Source: Himantopus leucocephalus (lineage: Eukaryota; Chordata; Aves; Charadriiformes; Recurvirostridae). From it: a stretch of 64,000 nt of DNA. Each line of letters starts with the position of its first letter. Position 1 is the stretch's first letter. Location: contig RSEF01000001.1 in the NCBI GenBank assembly GCA_003993805.1, positions 201,995,924 through 202,059,923 of the forward strand, read 5' to 3'. Positions 61,001 through 64,000 of this stretch are shown here, piece after piece. The notes beneath the pieces are model-generated. The model worked only from the letters and a program-made list of their open reading frames with translations. It did not search any database and had not been told where the DNA came from. The position numbers and the translations under genes are program-made.

Positions 61001-63839
61001 GCCAGGCTTAGTTTTGTACACACTGCTTCTCTGGTGGGTTTTGGCTGGCATCCACAATGCAAAACACAGACTGCACCACTGGAGGGCTCACAAACTATTT
61101 AAAGAGATGTTATCTTATCCTTATGACTAATTTATAAGCTAAAAGATTTATGCAGAGACATGTTGTCTCTTAAATATTCTGTTCTGTTGCAAAGTCAGTC
61201 TTGCTTTTTCTTTGACACTATGGCTTTCTCTGCCTTAGTCAAGTAAACATACCAATGAGTGCTTTCTGGCACTAAGGCCTGTGTTCTCAACATTTATCTC
61301 CCTTACCCTCCAAAAGACGCTCATTGCCTGGAAGTTGCCTGTTGGGAGTGATCCTTGGCCCATGCTAGAGGAGTATTTGGGACAGTGCTAGTTGGTCAAA
61401 ACCAAAACAATGCTGGGGAAAAGCATTCCGTTTAAATTACTGAATTTCAGTGCTGAGGAATGTTCTCCAGGGTCATTTAATATGCAAGGAAAGGCGTAAT
61501 CTATAACCACTCCAGTCAGTAACTGCAGTCATACTGCTGAAGTGTAACTGTATGTGCCATCCTCAGTGTAATAAAAGTAATAATCACATCATAGTGGGCT
61601 GGAGCAGTAAAAATTGGATAGGGTGCACAATTTTTCATTAAAATCTAATACCTGATAATGTCAGGACAAAATATAGTTTGATGCTGCAGAAAGATTTTCA
61701 AACCATTGGACTAAATGCGGGAGGAGTAGTTGACAGGAATTCTTGAGGCTCAGAAATGTGCCGGTTCTGGAGGTAGTAGGATGAAGACAGGTGCCCTAGA
61801 GTCAGAGAGTAAGAGCTTCATTCTCCTTCACTGTGCATTTTAGGTCACTGTTCCTACCTGCGTAAAGTGGCTATGAGGTAATGCCAACTAATGCAAAAAA
61901 AAGGCTAATTTTGCAGTGGAAAGTCTGGGATGGCAGAAGCAGTGTTTAACCACTCACGTTAGCCCTCTGGCAGATGTTATGGGACTTCCTTTTATTCTGA
62001 GTTAGTGTTGATAAAACGGCTGCAGGAATCCTGCCATTGGGCCCTGTGTCCGCACTTTACAAAATTATGTTTAAAAACTGGAAGGAATTCAAAGAGAATG
62101 ACAAAATATAGACAGGGCTGGACCCATGTTTTATAATTAGGAATTTGTAGAGGTCAGCCTACTGAATTTAGCAAAACAGGATGATTATTTTTTTTTAGGG
62201 CCGTAATTATCTATCTGGTATTACTGAGCCTCTTTCATCTCACAGAAGAGCCAAAAAGGTAGGTTAGAAAAATTCTAGCTGGAAATGAGATGTCATTTGT
62301 TAGCAGACAGACCATTGAGACAGCTTAACAGGGCAGAGGTGCTGTTAGCATCACTTATAGTCTTGAATTTGTCATAGGGCAGTTTTCTAAAACAAATAAG
62401 CCAAAATCAAACAACTTGACTCCACTGTGTTTGCTTGAGGAGTAGGAAAAGTAATAGACTTTTTCTACTAAAGAATGTTCCAGGAAACCAGAAGAGTTGT
62501 ATTATTTAGGGGTTCAACAGGGAGTTTTGGGGATAGCCATGAAGTCTCTGAGTAGGAGACGTAGAGGTAGTACAAATGTTCAGCCAGTGTTTATGTAGAA
62601 ATGTAGATAACTGGTCCTTATTTATTACTGACTTACCCTCTTGTGCTTGTCTCTGGACTCCAGCAATCAGGCAGACTTAAAAGAATGTATTAATTGCACA
62701 AAAATTATTTTGAAGGTTTTTAGAAAAGCCAAACAATTCCAAACAATGGTATTCCACGGCCACACAATTTCCTTTTGTCCCTGTCCCAGCTCTGCCTGTA
62801 ACTCCAGGCAACACATGTTTTACAGAAGAAGTAAAATGGAGACAGAAAGACAGAAAATTAAGCTACTAAACTGTATCTGAGAGCATGTCCCACTGCTGAG
62901 CTCCATATCAGAATGACACCTCAGTTGTTTCTGCCTAACTTTCTTCTTTCACTTAGTGCCTGAGCCATTAGACCATGGCTTTCCATAATCATGAAGGTAT
63001 AAATCTTATTATTACAATGATTTTTATTTTCCTAAAGGCACATCAGGTGTTGTTGGTCCCTGGCCTTCCAAGGTCTCATCTTGCAAGTCATACCACTTTG
63101 TGAAAGTATTTAGTGTACTAACCTCTTAATATGGTGACAGAATGCAATGTAAAGAAACCAAACATATTATTATTTAATATTATTAATATTATTTAATAAG
63201 AGAGGAAATATTCCAGAGAGGATGAGTAAACACCTCTTTTGCCCCTGTCTTTTCTCACCCAACACTTACTTGAGAAAATGAAAGAGAAATAAGATGTATT
63301 TAGTGCCAAACAGAGCTAATTTTTTCCTGGCATTATCCAATTCCTCACCTATTCCCTTTGCAGTCTGCCTGCCCTGCGGGCTGTTCATCTCCTTGGGTGA
63401 ACCGTGTTGCGTCACGCTTCATGTTTTGTAGCTTATCATTACACCAGCAGCAAGAGATAAATCAACCTGAAAGACACATTCAAAGATTTTTGGTTATGAT
63501 GGCTCTGATAACATAAGGGTCTCCCAAGGAGCTTGTTTTGTGTTATTCTTCCATTCTTTCCAAAACTGTATATGGTGACATCTCCATTAAATAGCCCCAG
63601 TGGTGCCTGTCACTGCATGAATGGAGAGACTGAGTCACGGGACTGTCAATGGTGACTCAGGAAAAAGAGAAGGGAAGCTTTAACTGAGTTCCTGATCCAA
63701 TGAGAGCTAAACCTCTTCTTTCTTTCACAGACTGCTAGCACTCTCGTTGTAGCTGAAGCCAAATCTTCTGGAATCTACAGCTGTGTGGCATCCAATAAAG
63801 TGGGAAAAGCCGAAAGAAACGTCAGCTTTATTGTAACAG
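349..63839 (+). CDS. FLT1: FLT1 (VEGFR-1), 5' part of gene: twelve coding exons, signal peptide to Ig domain 5
   Basis: VEGFR-1 is a cell-surface receptor tyrosine kinase, and in soluble form a decoy, that binds VEGF-A, VEGF-B and PlGF on endothelial cells and monocytes. The coding segments are 349-406, 16641-16737, 17035-17255, 26545-26669, 32642-32804, 32892-33028, 34493-34667, 36604-36721, 38712-38881, 39293-39452, 54819-54933 and 63731-63839. All borders are GT-AG and phases agree, giving 549 residues so far. Marks of FLT1 are the SSSGSKLK start of the mature protein, ACGRNGKQ in D1, NTRVQMTW in D3, RLSMKVKAFPSPEV in D4 and the VKPQIYE start of D5. Ig cysteine pairs are C51-C105 (D1), C154-C203 (D2), C248-C307 (D3) and C450-C531 (D5). 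D4 lacks the canonical pair, as known for VEGF receptors. Twelve N-glycosylation sequons are present (N35, N48, N102, N125, N247, N319, N398, N409, N413, N470, N512, N543). The paralogues KDR and FLT4 are excluded by these motifs. The gene is incomplete: D6, D7, transmembrane and kinase parts lie downstream. Confidence 0.97.
768..795 (+). repeat. Poly-G run with internal N
   Basis: G run at 768-775, N at 776, then G at 777-795. Together with the 35-base G run at 1-35 it could be a true G tract of the island or a sequencing artefact of low-signal G calling; the N shows that the assembler did not resolve it. Confidence 0.8.
1612..1860 (+). repeat. Direct duplication meeting at an N (1764)
   Basis: The segment from 1612 restarts at 1765 immediately after the single N and stays the same through two minisatellite units before diverging. 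It is the first of six such structures in the window and is probably an assembly join of overlapping contig ends. Confidence 0.8.
1645..1865 (+). repeat. GC-rich minisatellite, 40-bp unit, split by an N
   Basis: Units carrying GGAGCGGCCCC recur at exact 40-bp spacing: GAGC lies at 1647, 1687 and 1727, then after the N at 1764 at 1800 and 1840. The same block with its left flank (ACGGGCTCGG) begins at 1612 and again at 1765, 153 bp apart. True copy number is therefore unknown, and the second set may be a repeat assembly of the first. Confidence 0.85.
2085..2170 (+). repeat. Possible old tRNA-derived SINE fragment
   Basis: GGTTCAAATCC at 2133-2143 matches the Pol III B-box consensus of tRNA genes and tRNA-derived SINEs such as MIR. 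The upstream sequence near 2086-2100 only loosely resembles an A box, and no cloverleaf can be folded by eye. It may be a chance match. Confidence 0.25.
4113..4162 (+). repeat. 24-bp direct duplication joined near an N (4138)
   Basis: Bases 4113-4136 recur at 4139-4162 with one C/T difference; the first copy is followed by one A and then the N. Same form as the other N-joined duplications. Confidence 0.85.
6420..6560 (-). mobile_element. Degraded CR1-type LINE fragment, minus strand
   Basis: The + strand reads GCCATCCTGGATCAGACAAG and then a degenerate series ending near AAGCAGTTATCTGATAAAAT. This resembles the antisense of the 3' part of amniote CR1 elements, in which a gatcagac block is typical. 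No reverse transcriptase frame survives. The open frame across 6085-6576 runs through it and is not a gene. Confidence 0.5.
9773..9784 (+). promoter_or_regulatory. FOX:ETS-type composite motif in intron 1
   Basis: GCAAACAGGAAA fits the RYMAACAGGAAR composite described for forkhead and ETS factors acting together in endothelial enhancers, as I recall it. FLT1 is an endothelial gene and first introns often hold such enhancers. Function is inferred; a 12-base degenerate match can arise by chance. Confidence 0.35.
11584..11690 (+). repeat. 53-bp direct duplication joined at an N (11637)
   Basis: Bases 11584-11636 recur at 11638-11690 with two differences (AGGCCATAG versus AGTCCATGG). The single N stands exactly between the copies. 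Confidence 0.9.
13002..13226 (+). repeat. 112-bp direct duplication joined at an N (13114)
   Basis: Bases 13002-13113 recur at 13115-13226 with two differences (GAATGTG/GAATATG and GAAGG/GCAGG). The N separates the copies exactly, so this looks like two overlapping contig ends placed in tandem. Confidence 0.92.
14871..14902. other. Assembly gap (nine N) beside a poly-A run
   Basis: Nine N at 14871-14879, then TG and 21 A at 14882-14902, followed by CA-rich low-complexity sequence. The homopolymer is the likely reason for the gap. Confidence 0.95.
16641..16737 (+). CDS. FLT1: FLT1 coding exon 2: mature N-terminus and first half of Ig domain 1
   Basis: 97 nt, phase 1 in and phase 2 out, encoding residues 20-52. 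It opens with the SSSGSKLK motif found at the mature N-terminus of vertebrate FLT1, then PELSINGTQH and the first Ig cysteine, C51, in LNLTC. Sequons at N35 and N48. The donor splits an AGG codon; reading on into the intron gives TAA at once. Confidence 0.96.
16738..17034 (+). other. FLT1: FLT1 intron 2
   Basis: 297-bp intron with donor GTAACC and acceptor atttgcag. Retention would put a stop codon directly after residue 52. Nothing else is seen in it. Confidence 0.93.
17035..17255 (+). CDS. FLT1: FLT1 coding exon 3: second half of Ig domain 1
   Basis: 221 nt, residues 53-125, phase 2 in and phase 1 out. Contains HSWSLPETLSK, the FLT1-specific ACGRNGKQSC loop (C79, C87) and the tyrosine corner DTGNYSC with C105 pairing C51. 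Ends in a lysine-rich strand (KKKKES) and VYVFIN. Sequons are N102 and, across the next join, N125. Confidence 0.96.
17256..26544 (+). other. FLT1: FLT1 intron 3
   Basis: 9.3-kb intron, donor GTAAGA and acceptor tcttgcag. AT-rich with scattered homopolymers (for example T at about 18300-18313 and A near 24062-24072). The short open frames on both strands show no recognisable domain and no repeat family is clear to me. Confidence 0.9.
26545..26669 (+). CDS. FLT1: FLT1 coding exon 4: first half of Ig domain 2
   Basis: 125 nt, residues 126-167, phase 1 in and phase 0 out. Reads TGSPFVEMHSDIPKIIHMT with the first D2 cysteine, C154, in IVPCRVT. D2 is the main ligand-binding domain for VEGF and PlGF in this family. 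The donor is AAG|GTACCT. Confidence 0.96.
26670..32641 (+). other. FLT1: FLT1 intron 4
   Basis: 6.0-kb intron, donor GTACCT and acceptor cacttccag. It holds a CR1 3' end at 29880-29972 and a 16-base T run at 32116-32131. The 188-codon minus-strand open frame across 29765-30331 runs through the CR1 piece and is not a gene. The 31140-31400 part is richer in GC than its flanks, with no feature I can name. Confidence 0.9.
29880..29972 (+). mobile_element. CR1 LINE 3' end
   Basis: Contains GGATGGACCAGGTGACC and the CR1 terminal block CCCTTCCAACC followed by a TGTGATTCTG end, the typical 3' signature of avian CR1 retrotransposons. 5'-truncated as usual for CR1; no coding part remains. Confidence 0.75.
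32642..32804 (+). CDS. FLT1: FLT1 coding exon 5: second half of Ig domain 2
   Basis: 163 nt, residues 168-221 plus one base, phase 0 in and phase 1 out. Contains TLIPDGKTIIWDS, then GLLSCETTV with C203 pairing C154, and YLTHRE at the D2/D3 linker. The downstream intron is only 87 nt, so exons 5 and 6 lie close together. Confidence 0.96.
32805..32891 (+). other. FLT1: FLT1 intron 5, 87 nt, in frame and free of stops
   Basis: Donor A|GTAAGT, acceptor cacatgcag. It is a multiple of three, and with the flanking phase it reads open from exon 5 into exon 6, so retention would add 29 residues including one cysteine between D2 and D3. A pyrimidine-rich tract (tttctttctctccg) precedes the acceptor. 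Mammalian FLT1 protein has no such insert, and D2 joins D3 cleanly without it, so splicing is the default call. Confidence 0.9.
32892..33028 (+). CDS. FLT1: FLT1 coding exon 6: first half of Ig domain 3
   Basis: 137 nt, residues 222-267, phase 1 in and phase 0 out. Contains DVQLSTPRLVKLLKG, the D3 cysteine C248 in AINCTV, and NTRVQMTWTYPGE with the core Ig tryptophan W262. D3 helps set ligand affinity in VEGF receptors. Confidence 0.96.
33029..34492 (+). other. FLT1: FLT1 intron 6
   Basis: 1.46-kb intron, donor GTGAGT and acceptor gcttttatag. A single N at 33104 precedes a T run. The block near 33620-33730 is AT-rich with homeodomain-like TAAT/ATTA sites and may be a conserved element. No gene seen. 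Confidence 0.9.
34493..34667 (+). CDS. FLT1: FLT1 coding exon 7: second half of Ig domain 3
   Basis: 175 nt, residues 268-325 plus one base, phase 0 in and phase 1 out. Begins ARKRGSVTQRID, continues NIFYSILVVDKV, and has the tyrosine corner DKGQYTC with C307 pairing C248. Sequon N319. The basic start corresponds to the loop after the core tryptophan. Confidence 0.96.
34668..36603 (+). other. FLT1: FLT1 intron 7
   Basis: 1.94-kb intron, donor GTAAGA; the acceptor is the weak tttgtttaag with A at -3. A 155-codon minus-strand open frame lies at 35754-36221 and has no recognisable domain. No repeat family is clear. Confidence 0.88.
36604..36721 (+). CDS. FLT1: FLT1 coding exon 8: first half of Ig domain 4
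   Basis: 118 nt, residues 326-364 plus two bases, phase 1 in and phase 2 out. Reads KMFINLKRRRKTALEAV and then RLSMKVKAFPSPEVIW, the conserved FLT1 D4 strand in which the usual Ig cysteine is absent. The acceptor AAG is weak. Skipping this exon would shift the frame. Confidence 0.95.
36722..38711 (+). other. FLT1: FLT1 intron 8
   Basis: 1.99-kb intron, donor GTAGGA and acceptor tttaaacag. Contains a CR1 3' fragment at 37711-37886 preceded by an AT-rich tract. Nothing else recognised. Confidence 0.9.
37711..37886 (+). mobile_element. CR1 LINE 3' fragment
   Basis: Shows the order typical of CR1 3' ends: GTCCAGAGAGGCTGTGGAGT, a CATCGCTGGAGATATTAAAA block, GGGCAACCTGCTGACC, GGGGGTTGGATTAGGTGG, then CCTTTCAGCCTCAACTGTTC. 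Plus orientation, 5'-truncated, with many point changes. It sits wholly within intron 8. Confidence 0.88.
38712..38881 (+). CDS. FLT1: FLT1 coding exon 9: second half of Ig domain 4
   Basis: 170 nt, residues 365-421 plus one base, phase 2 in and phase 1 out. Contains LKDGLPA, DYSLIIKDVAEEDAGNYTI and KNLTVTLTVN. The Ig corner has isoleucine at 401 where a cysteine would stand, as in VEGFR D4. C376 (TGT at 38743-38745) replaces the serine I recall in mammals and has no obvious partner in D4. Sequons N398, N409, N413. Confidence 0.96.
38882..39292 (+). other. FLT1: FLT1 intron 9
   Basis: 411-bp intron, donor GTAAGT and acceptor cgctttacag. Retention would reach a stop within about 22 codons. 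No other element seen. Confidence 0.93.
39293..39452 (+). CDS. FLT1: FLT1 coding exon 10: first half of Ig domain 5
   Basis: 160 nt, residues 422-474 plus two bases, phase 1 in and phase 2 out. Contains VKPQIYENAVSSFPDP, C450 in VLTCTVYGIPQP, tryptophans W462 and W464 and an extra cysteine C467 in WYPC. Sequon N470. Reading into the intron gives TAA immediately after residue 475. Confidence 0.96.
39527..39532 (+). terminator. Possible intronic poly(A) signal
   Basis: AATAAA 75 bases after the exon 10 donor, with T-rich sequence (GTTTGTATAC) about 30 bases further on. With the in-frame TAA at the intron start this could end a short soluble receptor transcript. The hexamer is common in AT-rich DNA, so use is unproven. 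Confidence 0.25.
41450..41523 (+). repeat. 30-bp direct duplication near an N (41493)
   Basis: Bases 41450-41479 recur without change at 41494-41523. Here 13 unrelated bases stand between the first copy and the N. Otherwise it is like the other N-joined copies. Confidence 0.85.
45238..45255 (+). repeat. T homopolymer with an N
   Basis: An N at 45238 within a T run that continues to about 45255. It is an unresolved homopolymer, similar to the one at 33104-33120. Confidence 0.85.
45800..46900 (+). mobile_element. Old, degraded CR1-type LINE, 3' part with reverse transcriptase remnant
   Basis: GAGCTGGTGCTGGGGTCTGT and the following bases translate to VLGSVLVNMFRNNLE, the end of a LINE reverse transcriptase core (family form VLGPVLFNIFINDL). 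Downstream come TTTGCTGATGATATCAAG, AAGTGGCAGATGAAATTCAC, AACTCCTTGCCAGAGGATTT and near the end ACAGGATATGGGGTAGATGG, in the order of amniote CR1 3' regions. Frames are broken by many stops, so it is inactive. It resembles the older CR1 lineage common in turtles and crocodiles more than the young chicken type; that comparison is from memory. Confidence 0.8.
49068..49088 (+). repeat. TG dinucleotide microsatellite
   Basis: About ten perfect TG units (CTGTGTGTG and so on), then T. Short and uninterrupted, so likely to vary in length between individuals. Confidence 0.9.
50690..50980 (+). promoter_or_regulatory. GC-rich, CpG-bearing pocket in intron 10 with TATA-like element
   Basis: A stretch of high GC with many CpG in otherwise AT-rich intron. 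CTTTTATAAAGC near 50720-50733 is TATA-like, followed by GC-rich sequence and an ATG at 50807 opening a 56-codon frame that ends with TAG at 50975-50977. It could be an internal promoter or first exon, or a fixed GC-rich patch. No family resemblance in the small frame. Confidence 0.25.
52597..52838 (+). repeat. 120-bp direct duplication joined at an N (52718)
   Basis: Bases 52597-52716 recur at 52719-52838 with three differences (AACTAAGCC/AACTAGGCC, GACGTTGG/GACATTGG, GCAGTT/GCGGTT). One base and the N separate the copies. This is the longest clean duplication of its kind in the window. Confidence 0.92.
53240..53830. promoter_or_regulatory. Candidate enhancer: SOX, POU-like and paired GATA sites
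   Basis: ATGCATGAATAACAATGG at 53409-53426 contains a full SOX site (AACAATGG) next to a POU-like ATGCAT. At 53769-53784 CTGATA and TATCAG face each other across four bases, and at 53797-53819 ACAGATA and TATCTGT do so across nine, so four GATA cores lie within 51 bp. The block has even base composition with no repeat, as conserved non-coding elements often do. Function is inferred. Confidence 0.35.
54819..54933 (+). CDS. FLT1: FLT1 coding exon 11: middle of Ig domain 5
   Basis: 115 nt, one base finishing R475 plus residues 476-513, phase 2 in and phase 0 out. Contains RGFCSYTEGSFILKAGSNIGN and TERTAVIEGKNK, clear FLT1 matches. Where I recall mammalian FLT1 having RCDFC, this gene has RRGFC, so one of the extra D5 cysteines is absent and C467 and C479 remain. 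The exon stands far from both neighbours but phases fit exactly. Confidence 0.95.
55595..55700 (+). mobile_element. Possible CR1/L3-type LINE fragment
   Basis: CATGGAGGATTCTCCATCAG followed by AAAACCTTTAAA resembles the block seen in 3' parts of CR1 and L3 elements (a gtggagtctccatc series then a ctttaa stretch). Too degraded for a firm call. Confidence 0.3.
59381..59429 (+). repeat. Imperfect GACA-rich simple repeat
   Basis: Irregular copies of GGCAGACAGG, GGACAG and GACAGACA. Short and degenerate. Confidence 0.6.
63163..63199 (+). repeat. ATT/AAT simple repeat
   Basis: Run of ATATTATTATTTAATATT-like units about 37 bp long, ending at TTTAATAAG. Confidence 0.7.
63731..63839 (+). CDS. FLT1: FLT1 coding exon 12: end of Ig domain 5
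   Basis: 109 nt, residues 514-549 plus one base, phase 0 in and phase 1 out. Contains TASTLVVAEAKSSGIYSC with C531 pairing C450, then VASNKVGKAERNVSFIVT, the end of D5. Sequons N512 (across the join) and N543. It is the last exon in the window; the next should open D6. Confidence 0.96.
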
Positions 63840-64000
63840 GTAAGATCTAGTCCCCACTAGAGCCAAACGTGTTTCCTGCTCCTGGGATTATAACTGTTAG
63901 GTAGTTGTGGCTTTTTCATATACCACAGTTGGAGAATTGTTGTAATGTGTGCACCTGTAAACTCATACCATGCTTTTGGGTGATCCTGGAAGGATCACAG
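63840..64000 (+). other. FLT1: FLT1 intron 12, start only
   Basis: Donor GTAAGA after the phase-1 end of exon 12. The intron runs past the window and no acceptor is reached. Confidence 0.9.

Larger units (their letters stand above)
54934..63730 (+). other. FLT1: FLT1 intron 11
   Basis: 8.8-kb intron, donor GTATGA and acceptor tctttcacag. Contains a possible LINE fragment near 55595-55700, a GACA-rich tract at 59381-59429, TATA dinucleotides near 58719-58730 and an AT simple repeat at 63163-63199. Minus-strand open frames at 58130-58603 and 59241-59759 show no domain. Confidence 0.9.

Overview
The window is vertebrate nuclear DNA, most likely avian. It holds the promoter and first twelve coding exons of one gene on the + strand: FLT1 (VEGFR-1), the receptor tyrosine kinase for VEGF-A, VEGF-B and PlGF. 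Twelve exons with GT-AG borders and matching phases join into one reading frame of 1,648 nt (549 codons plus one base). It covers a signal peptide and Ig-like domains 1 to 5 and stops at the D5/D6 border; D6, D7, the membrane segment and the kinase lie beyond base 64000. An avian source is inferred from compact introns, very few repeats, and CR1 LINE 3' ends as the main interspersed repeat. The species cannot be named.

Layout: 1-1950 is a CpG island with a TATA box at 67-73, the 5' UTR, exon 1 and the start of intron 1. Intron 1 (407-16640) is long. Exons 2 and 3 (16641-17255) encode D1. Exons 4 and 5 (26545-26669, 32642-32804) encode D2. Exons 6 and 7 (32892-33028, 34493-34667) encode D3. 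Exons 8 and 9 (36604-36721, 38712-38881) encode D4. Exons 10 to 12 (39293-39452, 54819-54933, 63731-63839) encode D5. Introns 10 (15.4 kb) and 11 (8.8 kb) are the large late introns. No second protein gene, tRNA, rRNA or CRISPR is supported. The other open frames are intronic chance frames, CpG-island frames or LINE remnants.

Repeats are CR1-type LINE pieces (6420-6560 minus; 29880-29972, 37711-37886 and 45800-46900 plus; a weaker one near 55595-55700) and a few simple repeats. Six places show a direct duplication of 24 to about 150 bp whose copies meet at, or a few bases from, one N. These look like assembly joins of overlapping contig ends, not biology.

Points for a second look are an 87-nt stop-free intron between the D2 and D3 exons, a stop codon plus AATAAA just inside intron 10 that could give a short soluble receptor, an overlapping upstream ORF closed by a stop in exon 2, a FOX:ETS-type motif in intron 1, a SOX/GATA-rich block in intron 10, a GC-rich TATA-bearing pocket in intron 10, and two cysteine changes in D4 and D5. 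I found no previously undescribed multi-gene system.
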